40,265 nucleotides of DNA from a virus. The notes beneath the pieces were generated by a model that worked only from the letters and a program-made list of their open reading frames with translations, was not told the origin of the DNA and did not search any database. Positions within the stretch are counted from its first letter, which is position 1; each line of letters begins with the position of its first letter. The DNA is taken from IMG/VR virus record IMGVR_UViG_3300025466_000089, positions 1-40,265 of that record, one strand, 5' to 3'. Shown here one piece after another: positions 1 through 7,727 of the stretch. The position numbers and the translations under genes were made by a program.

Positions 1-1258
1 CTATTAAGCCGGTGGCTCCTGTGCTGCCTGTAACACCTGTGGATCCCGTGGCACCAGTAGAGCCATTTGTGCCTGTTGCTCCTGTGGCACCTACGCCAGT
101 AGCACCTTGTGGTCCATCATTGCCGGTTGCTCCAGAACCACCTTGAATACCAGTGGCTCCAGTTGATCCCCAAACACCAGTGCTTCCCTGTGGTCCTGTT
201 GATCCAGTGGCTCCATCTGCACCTGTGGCACCAGTGGCTCCTGTTGATCCCTGTGGCCCAGTTGATCCTGTTGATCCTACAACACCTGTGGCACCAGTGG
301 CTCCTGTTGATCCCTGTGGCCCAGTTGATCCTGTTGATCCTACAACACCTGTGGCACCAGTGGCTCCTGTAGATCCCTGTGGCCCAGTTGATCCAGTGCT
401 TCCTACAACACCAGTTGCTCCAGTGGCTCCTGTTGATCCCTGTGATCCTGTAGAGCCTGTAGAGCCTGTAGAGCCTGTAGAGCCTGTAGAGCCGGTAATA
501 CCAGTTGCACCTGCATGTCCTGTGGCTCCTGTAGCTCCTGTTGCGCCAGTGGCACCGCCCCCGCCTCCACCTGTTTGAGGAGTCCAAGACACATTTCCTG
601 CACCATCAGTTTGTAGCACATACCCATCTGTGCCGCCCAATATGTGCAAATTGGCCACATCAATGGTGAGATTTCCAATGTTTCCAAGACTGGCATTGTC
701 AACAGTTAGATATTGACCGTAAATGTTCAACCATTTTTGTGCAGAGCTACCCAAATTACGAATACGGGTTTGATCTGGCAACACATGAGCATTGGCCACA
801 ACATTGCCAATTCCATTGGGATTCAACACCAAATTACCATTGGTATTGGTAGTCGAAATTGTATTATTAGCAATCTGTATGTTGCTGTTGACTGGGCCAG
901 CAGCAAAAACCTGATCAAAGTTTACATTTACTGCCGTAAAAGCATCAGTTAATGATTCTCCGGGCGGCACAGTATTGATAATTTGCTGACCGCCCTGACT
1001 GAATACCGCAGTCATGTTACCAGTGGCAGTGGAAACTGCATAGGGTGCACCGCCAGGCAAACTGGTCAATGTAATGGTGCTGGTAGGATATCCTGGAATT
1101 ACTGTGCCAACATAATAAGTAGCATTGGCAGTGATTCCGCCAAATACATTGCCCGAAAACACAATGGGCAAGCCCGAAAACATGTTGCCAACAGAACTAA
1201 CGGTTATAATATTTCCAACAGCGTTGGCTGCAGTGGCGTAAATGGTATATTGTGTCAT
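1..1258 (-). CDS. Collagen-like tail fibre protein (3' end outside window)
   Basis: Reading the minus strand from the ATG at 1258, one frame stays open to the window edge, about 419 codons, so the C-terminus is missing. The N-terminal part (about 230 residues) is Gly/Asn/Val-rich, with a [14 protein letters not shown] segment that resembles the N-termini of the fibre genes at 21046 and 29392. After a GGGGG hinge (plus positions about 558-572) it becomes an uninterrupted Gly-X-Y collagen-like tract (GATGATG, GSTGPQG, GSTGSTG). Phage collagen-like tracts form trimeric fibre shafts, so a distal tail fibre or virion decoration is likely. It runs opposite to its neighbours and has its own late-type promoter box at 1282-1287. 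No good Shine-Dalgarno sequence is visible near the ATG. The frame is secure; the exact role is inferred. Confidence 0.85.
   Translation of the reverse strand, partial: MTQYTIYATAANAVGNIITVSSVGNMFSGLPIVFSGNVFGGITANATYYVGTVIPGYPTSTITLTSLPGGAPYAVSTATGNMTAVFSQGGQQIINTVPPGESLTDAFTAVNVNFDQVFAAGPVNSNIQIANNTISTTNTNGNLVLNPNGIGNVVANAHVLPDQTRIRNLGSSAQKWLNIYGQYLTVDNASLGNIGNLTIDVANLHILGGTDGYVLQTDGAGNVSWTPQTGGGGGGATGATGATGATGHAGATGITGSTGSTGSTGSTGSTGSQGSTGATGATGVVGSTGSTGPQGSTGATGATGVVGSTGSTGPQGSTGATGATGVVGSTGSTGPQGSTGATGATGADGATGSTGPQGSTGVWGSTGATGIQGGSGATGNDGPQGATGVGATGATGTNGSTGATGSTGVTGSTGATGLI
221..409. repeat. 63-bp tandem repeats coding collagen-like units
   Basis: A 63-bp unit (21 residues of Gly-X-Y) starts at 221, 284 and 347. 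The first two copies are nearly identical, the third diverges after about 45 bp, and a degenerate fourth begins at 410. The unit is a multiple of 9 bp, so copy-number change keeps the collagen register in the minus-strand fibre gene. Confidence 0.85.
447..491. repeat. 9-bp microsatellite (5 copies) in fibre gene
   Basis: Five perfect copies of CCTGTAGAG (plus strand) encode Gly-Ser-Thr triplets on the minus strand. Slippage by one unit would lengthen or shorten the fibre by one Gly-X-Y triplet without a frameshift. Confidence 0.85.
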
Positions 1259-1281
1259 CAGAGTAGGTCAACCTTTATTGT

Positions 1282-1287
1282 TATTTA
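1282..1287 (-). promoter_or_regulatory. Late-type promoter box TAAATA for fibre gene
   Basis: On the minus strand the sequence CATAAATAAC lies 29 nt before the ATG at 1258, the same spacing as TAAATA boxes before several plus-strand genes. It resembles the T4 late promoter TATAAATA. No -35 element is evident. The assignment rests on the recurring position of the motif. Confidence 0.55.
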
Positions 1288-1311
1288 TGGTAAAACTTGG
1301 TTCCTAAACTG

Positions 1312-1340
1312 TTGTGTAGATGTTGCAATTGTGTTATACT
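1312..1340 (+). promoter_or_regulatory. Sigma70-like promoter for HTH gene
   Basis: -35 TTGTGT (1312-1317) and -10 TATACT (1335-1340) are separated by 17 bp. The start codon is at 1395. It is divergent from the minus-strand fibre promoter. Confidence 0.6.
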
Positions 1341-1394
1341 TGTATCATACTGTTAATAAACAGTTATTTTAAACTTAGAAAAGGAAACTTAAAT

Positions 1395-1667
1395 ATGATC
1401 ACTCGTTTTAGCCCAAAAACAAAAACCTATAAACTGTTCTCAGCATTGCACAGTGGTGAAACTCTTACACCATCACAGGCTGAAAAGCGTTTTGGTATCA
1501 AGAACATCAGTGCCGAAGCTTCGCGTATCCGCCAAGCAGGATTTGCAGTATACTGTAACACCCGCAAAGCCGGCAACGGAGTAGTGGTATCGGAATATGC
1601 CATGGGCAAACCTAGCCGTAAGGTTGTGGCAGCTGGTTACCGAGCATTGGCCATGGGCTTGGTGTAA
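1395..1667 (+). CDS. Helix-turn-helix-like small phage protein
   Basis: A 90-residue basic protein. The segment LTPSQAEKRFGIKNISAEAS followed by RIRQAGF resembles the phage helix-turn-helix family HTH_39: a first helix, then 'FGI..ISAEASRIRQAG', then a wing. DNA binding is therefore plausible but its target is unknown. I chose the ATG at 1395 rather than one 75 nt upstream, because AAAGGAAA precedes it and the longer version would start within the promoter. It is monocistronic: promoter at 1312 and terminator at 1693. It could be an early regulator or a small nucleoid-type protein. Confidence 0.8.
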   Translation: MITRFSPKTKTYKLFSALHSGETLTPSQAEKRFGIKNISAEASRIRQAGFAVYCNTRKAGNGVVVSEYAMGKPSRKVVAAGYRALAMGLV

Positions 1668-1692
1668 TTCTTAGTTTAGACTAGGAAGCAGT

Positions 1693-1720
1693 AAAAACCC
1701 TACATAATGTAGGGTTTTTT
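1693..1720 (+). terminator. Intrinsic terminator after HTH gene
   Basis: CCCTACA (1698-1704) pairs with TGTAGGG (1708-1714), flanked by an A-run and followed by six Ts. Confidence 0.85.
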
Positions 1721-1721
1721 A

Positions 1722-1750
1722 TTGACCAAAAATCTCTAATAGTGTAAAAT
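1722..1750 (+). promoter_or_regulatory. Sigma70-like promoter
   Basis: TTGACC (1722-1727), 17-bp spacer, TAAAAT (1745-1750). It directly follows the terminator and probably drives the long overlapping gene run that begins at 1772. Confidence 0.75.
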
Positions 1751-1771
1751 ACAGTTTTAGCCAGGAGTTAT

Positions 1772-2035
1772 ATGAACAAAGAACTACTTTGTATAGACTG
1801 TAAACACAATCGTGCCGGGCTTGTGGCTCGACTTGTCAAAAATCAAATGGCATTTGAATGTGAACTTGACTGGGCAGAACCCAGATTCAATCCAGTGATT
1901 GGTGTAGAGCAAAAAGGCTATTATCATTCATGTTCGGCCACAAGAAGCGATCCAAAAATATGCGGACCCGAAGCCAAGGCCTGGACACCACGTGATAAGA
2001 TCAATCTTTTTAAATTTATCAAGCATGTCAAATAA
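1772..2035 (+). CDS. Cys-containing small phage protein, function unknown
   Basis: 87 residues, with CIDC near the N-terminus (Cys7 and Cys10) and further cysteines around HSC and KICG in the second half, suggesting a small metal-binding fold. I do not recognise a named family. GGAG lies about 8 nt before the ATG. Its 3' end overlaps the next gene by 11 nt, so the two are probably translationally coupled. It opens the long early operon behind the promoter at 1722. Confidence 0.75.
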   Translation: MNKELLCIDCKHNRAGLVARLVKNQMAFECELDWAEPRFNPVIGVEQKGYYHSCSATRSDPKICGPEAKAWTPRDKINLFKFIKHVK

Positions 2036-2510
2036 TTTCATACTTCGTTGGCTAGAGCGCCTGGACCAACTAATGATCAAATTGGATCGAAAAAAACTTA
2101 TCTATGATAGGGTTGATAAAGAACTTTATTTAACGAGATACTATATTTTTCTTAAAGATCGTGTTAGGTTTCCGTTTAATGTATTTATACATAAATTTCA
2201 TAAAAGTGATGAACCCACGCCGCATGATCATCCTTGGCCCTATTTTACTCTTATCCTTAAAGGTGGATACACCGAATGGATTCCACAGTTTGACAATCAC
2301 GGGCAAAAGATTACAGAAATTGCAGCCTGGCGTGGCCTTGGCCATTTTAGATTCAGCAGTGCCAACAGTTATCATCGCATAGAAATAGATCCTGACGTTG
2401 AAACTTGGACCTTGTTTGTACCGGGCCCCAAACAACGAGACTGGGGATTTTTGACTCGCACAGGGTGGGTGGAAAGTGAACAATATCTTGCACAAAAGGC
2501 TCAACAATGA
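2025..2510 (+). CDS. Cupin-like metal-binding phage protein
   Basis: 161 residues from the ATG at 2025, which overlaps the previous stop. The HDHPW motif at residues 67-71, the following beta-rich segment with a GG turn (ILKGG), and a later His in NSYHRIE look like a cupin double-stranded beta-helix with a His-type metal site. Phages carry similar cupin-like proteins of unknown substrate. An upstream in-frame ATG at 1992 would overlap the preceding gene by 44 nt, so I preferred the shorter form. No enzymatic reaction can be assigned from sequence. Confidence 0.7.
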   Translation: MSNNFILRWLERLDQLMIKLDRKKLIYDRVDKELYLTRYYIFLKDRVRFPFNVFIHKFHKSDEPTPHDHPWPYFTLILKGGYTEWIPQFDNHGQKITEIAAWRGLGHFRFSSANSYHRIEIDPDVETWTLFVPGPKQRDWGFLTRTGWVESEQYLAQKAQQ

Positions 2511-2665
2511 TTTTGATAAATGTCGCTATTGTTATCCTAACCGGGCATTGGTTAGCGAATTCTGACTACACAGACCGACGCTGGAGTTATGTGTTTGATG
2601 GCATCATATTCTCTTGGAATCTTGCCGAAGTATTGATCTATGTAAATAAAGCACTGGGGGGATAA
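2507..2665 (+). CDS. 52-residue small membrane-associated protein
   Basis: The ATG at 2507 overlaps the previous TGA (ATGA), and the frame runs to TAA at 2663-2665, one nt before the next gene. The protein starts MILINVAIVILTGHWLAN, a hydrophobic N-terminal segment, and ends NLAEVLIYVNKALGG. The tight fit between two genes supports it as real. Function unknown. Confidence 0.65.
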   Translation: MILINVAIVILTGHWLANSDYTDRRWSYVFDGIIFSWNLAEVLIYVNKALGG

Positions 2666-2666
2666 T

Positions 2667-3023
2667 ATGGAATTCAACATTGGTGATATTGCAATTGGAG
2701 TGGGCGTTGGCGTAGTTTTATCTGTAATGGTATTCAATTGGATAATGACTCGTATTGGTGAAAGAATTGAATCCGAACTTGAACAAAATCCCAACAACAT
2801 AGGCATGCGAGTAGAGGTTGACCAAAATATCATTTACTGCTATAATAGTGAAACAAATCAATTCCTTTGCCAAGGTCGTACACTGACTGAAATCGCCGAA
2901 GCATTCCAAGCAAGATTTCCAAATTTAGGTGCGTACATCGATGGCGGAGATCCCGAAGTCATAGCACAATGGAAAAACGAAATAAAAAATGAAACTAGCA
3001 ATCACATCAGACCTACATCTTGA
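2667..3023 (+). CDS. Single-pass membrane protein, function unknown
   Basis: 118 residues. A hydrophobic helix at about residues 6-27 (IGDIAIGVGVGVVLSVMVF) is followed by a soluble domain with a Cys-containing beta segment (IIYCYNS) and an acidic C-terminus. GGGGGATAAT precedes the ATG, giving a plausible ribosome site. It overlaps the phosphoesterase gene by 35 nt. No family recognised. Confidence 0.7.
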   Translation: MEFNIGDIAIGVGVGVVLSVMVFNWIMTRIGERIESELEQNPNNIGMRVEVDQNIIYCYNSETNQFLCQGRTLTEIAEAFQARFPNLGAYIDGGDPEVIAQWKNEIKNETSNHIRPTS

Positions 3024-3786
3024 ATTTGGCGATATTGTTTTAAAGAACGATCAATCAGCGGATGTGTTGATCTTGGGTGGTGATATTTGTGTGGCCAAAG
3101 ATTTGTCACCCACAGTGATAGATTTTTTTCAGCGTGTGAGTCGGGAATTTCCGGAAACCATCTATATCATGGGCAATCACGAGCACTATCGTGGGGACTA
3201 TGCTCGTAGTGCAGAGAGTATCTTGGACATGCTGAATTCCTTGCATATTCAAAACATACATTTGCTGGATCGTAGCACACTAAAACTAGGCAATATCACA
3301 TTCATTGGCGGCACATTATGGACAGACTTTAATCGTAGAGATCCTGTTACCATTCAGGCTGCAGGATCAATGATGAACGACTATCGTGGCGTCAAGAATA
3401 GTGACGATAAGAATTCATGGAAGTTTTTGCCTGTGCACGCCTTGAGAGAACACGACGACATGATCAAGTATATAAAATTAGTCATAGCCAATTGTAGGGC
3501 CAACAACACAACCGATGCCAAGGTTGTGGTGGTGGGACACCATGCTCCGACCTTTGAGAGCATCGCACCGCAGTATCGTGGGGATCGAGTCATGAATGGA
3601 TGCTTTGCGTCGGATCTCAGTGAGCTGATTTTGGACTCGCCGGAGATTGTGCTTTGGACACACGGACACATGCATGATGAGTTTGACTACATGGTTGGCA
3701 ACACAAGAGTGGTCTGCAACCCAAGAGGATATCATGGCTACGAAGCCAGAGCCAACAATTTTGCGATCAAGTATGTCAATATTTAA
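2989..3786 (+). CDS. Calcineurin-like metallophosphoesterase
   Basis: 265 residues with the complete metallophosphoesterase signature: SDLH (Asp8, His10), LGGD (Asp32), GNHEH (62-66), GHH near residue 183 and GHMH near 224. These are the ligands of the two-metal site in this superfamily, which hydrolyses phosphomono- or diesters. The substrate (nucleic acid end, nucleotide or phosphoprotein) cannot be inferred. The start MKLAITSDLH places the first motif directly at the N-terminus, as is usual, and this justifies the 35-nt overlap with the preceding gene. It also overlaps the next gene. Confidence 0.9.
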   Translation: MKLAITSDLHLEFGDIVLKNDQSADVLILGGDICVAKDLSPTVIDFFQRVSREFPETIYIMGNHEHYRGDYARSAESILDMLNSLHIQNIHLLDRSTLKLGNITFIGGTLWTDFNRRDPVTIQAAGSMMNDYRGVKNSDDKNSWKFLPVHALREHDDMIKYIKLVIANCRANNTTDAKVVVVGHHAPTFESIAPQYRGDRVMNGCFASDLSELILDSPEIVLWTHGHMHDEFDYMVGNTRVVCNPRGYHGYEARANNFAIKYVNI

Positions 3787-3961
3787 GTGGATTCGCTACA
3801 GTGGCATCAGTGTTATTTTATCGCTGAATCCACTGTGGTGGAAAGTGTTACCTTGGTGGCGTAGAGAAGTAAACGAATGGGCAGGTCCCAATGAGCACAC
3901 CTGGAGTGTGGGATTTTTAGGTATCACTATACGAGTTTGGATAGACAATGGAGATTGGTAA
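3773..3961 (+). CDS. 62-residue Trp-rich protein, function unknown
   Basis: The ATG at 3773 overlaps the phosphoesterase 3' end by 14 nt. The protein is tryptophan-rich (WWKVLPWWRREVNEW) with a hydrophobic middle, which suggests membrane-surface association. The stop shares its last A with the next ATG (TAATG). A longer in-frame start at 3647 would lie deep inside the phosphoesterase and is unlikely. No family recognised. Confidence 0.65.
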   Translation: MSIFKWIRYSGISVILSLNPLWWKVLPWWRREVNEWAGPNEHTWSVGFLGITIRVWIDNGDW

Positions 3962-4233
3962 TGCAGTTTAGTTTTAGAGATGCACCCAGTTGGTTCAATG
4001 GGTATATCATGGATGAATTTCTAGATGAATTTCATACCCAGGCCCATCAACAGGGTGCCGTAGAAGAATCTCTCAAAAATCCACGCAACCATGACAAGTT
4101 ACTGGATTTTGCCATAGAATTTTTCTCTGCCAAAGGTCTATGTGTTCGCAAGCAAGACCGACAAGTCTGGTTTGACATTGATGAAAACAATCCCAAGTAT
4201 TTTTGGCTTATATTAAAATGGAGTGAACAATGA
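3961..4233 (+). CDS. Conserved-looking phage protein, unknown function
   Basis: 90 residues, mixed charge, no membrane segment: MQFSFRDAPSWF start, then a helical region and a C-terminal FDIDENNPKYFWLILKW. It is coupled to the preceding gene by a one-base stop/start overlap and to the following gene by ATGA at 4230. Function unknown. Confidence 0.65.
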   Translation: MQFSFRDAPSWFNGYIMDEFLDEFHTQAHQQGAVEESLKNPRNHDKLLDFAIEFFSAKGLCVRKQDRQVWFDIDENNPKYFWLILKWSEQ

Positions 4234-4934
4234 AGATTTATATCAGCAATTACAGGAATCATTGGGTCTCTCCGTACACCATCCTAAAAGCAGTGTGCTT
4301 CTGGGAACGAGATGATGATGTGTTTTACAACCTTGAAGAAAAACCCAATGCACCCTATGAGAAATGGGTCAATCGTTTAGAATTCTTTTGCCGTGCATGG
4401 CAAAGATTTTTGGACTTTGTACACCCTAGAATACAATATATCAAGATTGATCACCACGACACCTGGAACATGGATAGTACCTTGGCTCACATTGTGTTGC
4501 CCATGCTGAAACAGTTGCGAAACACCAAACACGGTAGCCCCATGGTTGACCTGGAAGATGTGCCTGAACACATGAGAACTGTGGATCATGAAGACTGGGA
4601 AAGCCAGCAGGCATTTGATTTTTATCATGCGCCAGATCTACAAAAAATACAGTGTGATATTCATGACCGCTGGGCCTGGGTTTTGGACGAAATGATCTTT
4701 GCCTTTGAACACAAGTTAGATGACTCATGGGAAGACGCTTTTCAAAGTGGAGATATTGATCATAAAACTGTGGCCAGTGCCTGGGATGAAAACGGCAAAG
4801 CCACAATGTATCAATGGGAAGATGGTCCCAATCATACCTTCCAAATAGACTGGGCAGGCCGTCAAGCAGTAGAAAACAGAATCGCCAACGGCTTTAGACT
4901 GTTTGGCAAATACTACTCAGGACTATGGGATTGA
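4230..4934 (+). CDS. Conserved phage protein, unknown function
   Basis: 234 residues, rich in Trp, His and acidic residues. The combination KIYISNYRNHW, DTWNMDSTLAHIVLPMLKQL and AFDFYHAP recalls a family I have seen repeatedly in large phages without an assigned function. It has ATGA overlaps on both sides, so it belongs to the same co-translated run. There is no transmembrane segment or signal peptide. An early, soluble host-interaction protein is possible, but this is only a guess. Confidence 0.75.
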   Translation: MKIYISNYRNHWVSPYTILKAVCFWERDDDVFYNLEEKPNAPYEKWVNRLEFFCRAWQRFLDFVHPRIQYIKIDHHDTWNMDSTLAHIVLPMLKQLRNTKHGSPMVDLEDVPEHMRTVDHEDWESQQAFDFYHAPDLQKIQCDIHDRWAWVLDEMIFAFEHKLDDSWEDAFQSGDIDHKTVASAWDENGKATMYQWEDGPNHTFQIDWAGRQAVENRIANGFRLFGKYYSGLWD

Positions 4935-5401
4935 TGGACTCTAATTCTGCCCAGGGTCGCGACAGTTTTGATTCCAAAGTAGGTAATACTCTAGTAAGTT
5001 TTATCAATCGCAATGTCACACCTTATGCTACCGAATCGGGTGGTCCAAAGTTTGATTTGATTCCTGTTGAAAAACAAAAGGACATCATGATCAATCATGC
5101 CAGAATCTATGCCCAGCAAGAGTATGATCGTATCATGGAACTGGTATCAGTATTGCAACGTCAAGCAGATGATATCAAGCGCAGACTGGACATCACTGAC
5201 ATGGTGTATGCTGCGGAATATCAGTTCCAGGTGGTTATGGGCAACTGTTATTGGTTGGCATTTGACACAAGAAAACAACAAATGATTTTAACTTCACACG
5301 GTCCCAATGGTTGGAGCTCAGGAACACCTGCCAACTACGAATATATAACACAGGTAAAATACATGGGCGATCACACCTGGCAGGAACAAGCCAATGACTG
5401 A
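4934..5401 (+). CDS. DUF2452-family phage protein
   Basis: 155 residues from the ATG at 4934, which overlaps the preceding TGA; an in-frame ATG at 4925 would add three residues. The order GGPKFD, AQQEYDRIMELVSVLQRQAD, IKRRLDITDMVYAAEY, GNCYWLAFDT and GPNGWSSGTP matches my memory of the DUF2452 family, which is widespread in phages and of unknown function. A coiled-coil-like helix spans about residues 55-85. It overlaps the next gene by 8 nt. Confidence 0.8.
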   Translation: MDSNSAQGRDSFDSKVGNTLVSFINRNVTPYATESGGPKFDLIPVEKQKDIMINHARIYAQQEYDRIMELVSVLQRQADDIKRRLDITDMVYAAEYQFQVVMGNCYWLAFDTRKQQMILTSHGPNGWSSGTPANYEYITQVKYMGDHTWQEQAND

Positions 5402-5666
5402 ACAACAAAGAAGTGCTCGGGTATTTGCCTCGCACATAGAACAATTGCACATAGAACAATTTTTCAATAACAAAGAAACAAGTTATCAAAAAATTTCCGT
5501 AACAGAATATGAAGCATGGAAAAAACAGTTCTCATGGGATGCCTTGCATGGCCTGCGATATGCTCAGAGTTTTTGTAATCATTTTGGAATAACAGACAAC
5601 ATACTCTACTACGACATGGATACTGTTCGAGCAGATAAGTACATAAAGGAACAGTATCTTGAGTAA
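5394..5666 (+). CDS. Small phage protein, unknown function
   Basis: 90 residues, hydrophilic, with repeated QLHIEQFF near the N-terminus (the DNA repeats CACATAGAACAATT twice at about 5434-5461). No motif recognised. It overlaps both neighbours by 8 nt. The ATG at 5394 is the only sensible start. Confidence 0.65.
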   Translation: MTEQQRSARVFASHIEQLHIEQFFNNKETSYQKISVTEYEAWKKQFSWDALHGLRYAQSFCNHFGITDNILYYDMDTVRADKYIKEQYLE

Positions 5667-6093
5667 TCGTCTTTATTTTGCCTATGGCGCCAACATGAAT
5701 CGTGCAGTCATGCGACGACGATGCCCTGCTTCACGGCCTTTGGGCGTGATGATGTTGCAGAACTGGCAGTTGGAATTCTACACACATGCCACAGTCGTGC
5801 CTGCCACAGGAGCCCAATGTGCTGGCGTGTTATGGAACTTGACCCCCAAATGCGAACAAGAATTGGATCACTTTGAAGGATTCCCGCACTACTATAGCAA
5901 ACGCAACTTGACTCAAAATGGAAAGCAGTTTTTCATTTACGAAATGAACCCGCCCTTGGGAGGTTATCCTAGTGAACAATATGTGAATGATATTGGCCGT
6001 AGCTATGATCAATGGCGTCTGCCCCAAAAGTTATTTGACGCGGCCATTGACCGCGTGTATGCCCGTTACGACACCGAATACCCCAAAACGTAA
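5659..6093 (+). CDS. Gamma-glutamylcyclotransferase-like protein
   Basis: 144 residues. YGANMN (9-14) is the family's YGSN-type glycine loop. The segment LDHFEGFP contains the likely catalytic Glu73. These match the GGCT/AIG2 fold, which releases gamma-glutamyl groups as 5-oxoproline. Whether the phage enzyme acts on glutathione, gamma-glutamyl amines or a cell-wall peptide is unknown. The start is a TTG preceded by AAAGGA at 8-nt spacing and overlapping the previous stop; the N-terminus fits the family, so TTG is well supported. Confidence 0.85.
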   Translation: MSNRLYFAYGANMNRAVMRRRCPASRPLGVMMLQNWQLEFYTHATVVPATGAQCAGVLWNLTPKCEQELDHFEGFPHYYSKRNLTQNGKQFFIYEMNPPLGGYPSEQYVNDIGRSYDQWRLPQKLFDAAIDRVYARYDTEYPKT

Positions 6094-6095
6094 AC

Positions 6096-6332
6096 ATGTT
6101 ATTAGATCCCCCGATTGCTTGGCTTCGTGATGCAGTGAGTTTCAAACATGCCTGCGAAATTGCCAAACCTTTTGGCGAAATTGAATATATCTTGGCATGG
6201 TGCAAGGCCGGAATGGACGATGAATGGCGCTGGCAACTGGTAGAAACCAGTTCAGAACGCACTCCTGGCAGATACATCTTTTATTTTGATTCTGAACGGG
6301 ATTACTTGGCATTTAGTATGCGTTGGCGCTAG
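6096..6332 (+). CDS. Conserved phage protein, unknown function
   Basis: 78 residues. The core IEYILAWCKAGM, EWRWQLVETSS and RYIFYFDSERDYLAF is typical of a small protein frequent in large phages, without known function. It follows the cyclotransferase gene by 2 nt and ends the operon before the next promoter. Confidence 0.75.
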   Translation: MLLDPPIAWLRDAVSFKHACEIAKPFGEIEYILAWCKAGMDDEWRWQLVETSSERTPGRYIFYFDSERDYLAFSMRWR

Positions 6333-6333
6333 G

Positions 6334-6362
6334 TTGACCTTTGACTGGATTTCTGTTACAAT
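6334..6362 (+). promoter_or_regulatory. Sigma70-like promoter
   Basis: TTGACC (6334-6339), 17-bp spacer, TACAAT (6357-6362). It restarts transcription ahead of 6392. Confidence 0.75.
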
Positions 6363-6391
6363 AACACTATTACTAACTTTTTGGAAATGTT

Positions 6392-6640
6392 ATGAGCTGT
6401 TTGGATCTAACTCGTCGCCCAACTGTGGTTTTCAATGCGGCCAATGTTGAACATAGAAAAGCCGTAGAGCAATTTCTTCGCACCGGCACATGGGGCGGCA
6501 TTGATGTGAATTTCTTGCTGGAAACTCCCTATTATGATTTGCCTGCCATGATCTCGGCCAAGCTGGCCAACTACTATCTCCAGCGTGAATTTAGTTCTAA
6601 AAAGGAATTACTACATGATACCAGGATCGAAATGGTTTGA
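6392..6640 (+). CDS. Small phage protein, unknown function
   Basis: 82 residues, beginning MSCLDLTRRPTVVFNA, with LRTGTWGGIDVNFLLE in the middle and a helical C-terminus. No family recognised. It is the first gene after the promoter at 6334 and is overlapped by the next gene by 26 nt. Confidence 0.7.
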   Translation: MSCLDLTRRPTVVFNAANVEHRKAVEQFLRTGTWGGIDVNFLLETPYYDLPAMISAKLANYYLQREFSSKKELLHDTRIEMV

Positions 6641-6776
6641 CCGTGACATGCGCACCTATGAAATTGTCAAGATTGACAGTGACTGGGTGTATTATCGCAG
6701 GCACTGTGATGGCGCAGAATTTTCTTGTCTCAGTGGTGCATTTTTACAACGTTTTTCTCTCACGGTGGCAAGATGA
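6615..6776 (+). CDS. 53-residue phage protein, unknown function
   Basis: The start at 6615 is chosen because AAAGGA lies 8 nt upstream; an earlier ATG at 6585 has no such site. The protein (MIPGSKWFDRDM through QRFSLTVAR) has a compact beta-rich look (YEIVKIDSDWVYYRR). The stop is shared with the HNH gene start (ATGA). Confidence 0.65.
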   Translation: MIPGSKWFDRDMRTYEIVKIDSDWVYYRRHCDGAEFSCLSGAFLQRFSLTVAR

Positions 6777-7165
6777 CATCTTCAAGACCAATCTGTATCA
6801 ATCATGGTTGTAACAGTCCAGTGATTCCTGCAAAAGGCAAAATAACTGATGCCAACCCACGTTGGAGGGTGCACTGCGGTGATTGTCAAAAAGCCAGCTA
6901 TGGAGGCAAGGCCCACAAACCTGGAGTTACTCCTTATAAAACCGGCCGTTGTACCAACACAGATGGCCATTTGGGATTTTCATGCTTGATCAAATGGAGC
7001 AAGGTTCCTGCATGGGCCACCGGAATGACTGAAGTTGATCACCGAGACGGTAATCCCAACAACAATGATCATACCAATCTGGACGAATTATGTCCCATGT
7101 GTCACAAACTCAAAGGCCAGATGAATGGCGACTACAATGGCAAGAGGAAAATACTTCATGGTTGA
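6773..7165 (+). CDS. HNH endonuclease with zinc-binding cysteines
   Basis: 130 residues. VDHRDGNPNNNDHTNLDELC at residues 88-107 carries the HNH core (His90, Asn and His100), closed by CPMCH (107-111). Two earlier CxxC-type pairs (Cys8/Cys13, Cys35/Cys38) probably bind structural zinc. Phage genomes carry such enzymes as free-standing homing endonucleases or as host-DNA nickases. I see no intron here, so a free-standing form is likely. The start at 6773 forms an ATGA overlap. It overlaps the next gene by 8 nt. Confidence 0.9.
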   Translation: MTSSRPICINHGCNSPVIPAKGKITDANPRWRVHCGDCQKASYGGKAHKPGVTPYKTGRCTNTDGHLGFSCLIKWSKVPAWATGMTEVDHRDGNPNNNDHTNLDELCPMCHKLKGQMNGDYNGKRKILHG

Positions 7166-7727
7166 ATCTCTTCAAGAATCACTGCATAAATTTTGTGTTC
7201 CAGATTATGGCAAAACACAACGGTCTCCAGAAACTTACTGGACCGTGGCCAGGTATTGCAGTGAGAACTTGGCCGAACTGGTCACCGATTATGCTCAAGC
7301 ACAAGGTAATGCACAGATGTTGCGTGAAATCCGCAATGACATAGATTATTATCTGCGCAGATACCATGAATACTGTATTCAACAGCGAGATGGTATACAG
7401 GCACACTATCATGAAATTGATGCCGAAACTGAGTGTGATTTTGAGCATCTGATACCAGCCAGTCGTATTCGTGATCTCTTGTTGGCCAATGTGATCACAG
7501 TAGAACAGGCATTAAATGCTCCCACTGTGCGACTCAGCCGCTCAAAGCATGTGGCACTGAGATCATCTGGGTGGGGTAGTCGTACCCCCAACATGTGGCA
7601 GCCTTTTCTTCGCTATACTGGTGTGTTTGACGCCCGTTATCAAACCTACGATGGTACTCCGATTGATCCTGTGACTTGGACACTGGAGGACCATTATCGT
7701 CACTTCCAACACCTGGCAATTGAATGA
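7158..7727 (+). CDS. Phage protein with possible nuclease-like EHxxP motif
   Basis: 189 residues from the ATG at 7158, chosen over 7125 because AGAGGA lies 9 nt upstream. The region CDFEHLIPASRIRDLLL has an E-H-x-x-P arrangement seen in some His-Me finger nucleases, followed by SRSKHVAL and a C-terminal PFLRYTG. The catalytic set is incomplete to my eye, so this is a weak hint. It sits between an HNH nuclease and a DNA methyltransferase, with ATGA coupling to the latter. Confidence 0.6.
   Translation: MVESLQESLHKFCVPDYGKTQRSPETYWTVARYCSENLAELVTDYAQAQGNAQMLREIRNDIDYYLRRYHEYCIQQRDGIQAHYHEIDAETECDFEHLIPASRIRDLLLANVITVEQALNAPTVRLSRSKHVALRSSGWGSRTPNMWQPFLRYTGVFDARYQTYDGTPIDPVTWTLEDHYRHFQHLAIE

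Noticed and set aside
221-491. CRISPR-like repeat array
   Set aside because: The repeats are contiguous, with no unique spacers, and are coding for collagen triplets.
153-578. Plus-strand frame of Pro/Val/Ala repeats
   Set aside because: It is the antisense of the collagen-like gene on the minus strand; the repeated pattern keeps the other frames open. The minus-strand frames at 117-587 and 403-702 are shadows of the same gene too.
713-1372. Plus-strand frames opposite the fibre N-terminus
   Set aside because: No ribosome sites, unusual Ser/Ile/Cys-rich composition, and full overlap with the continuous minus-strand fibre frame.
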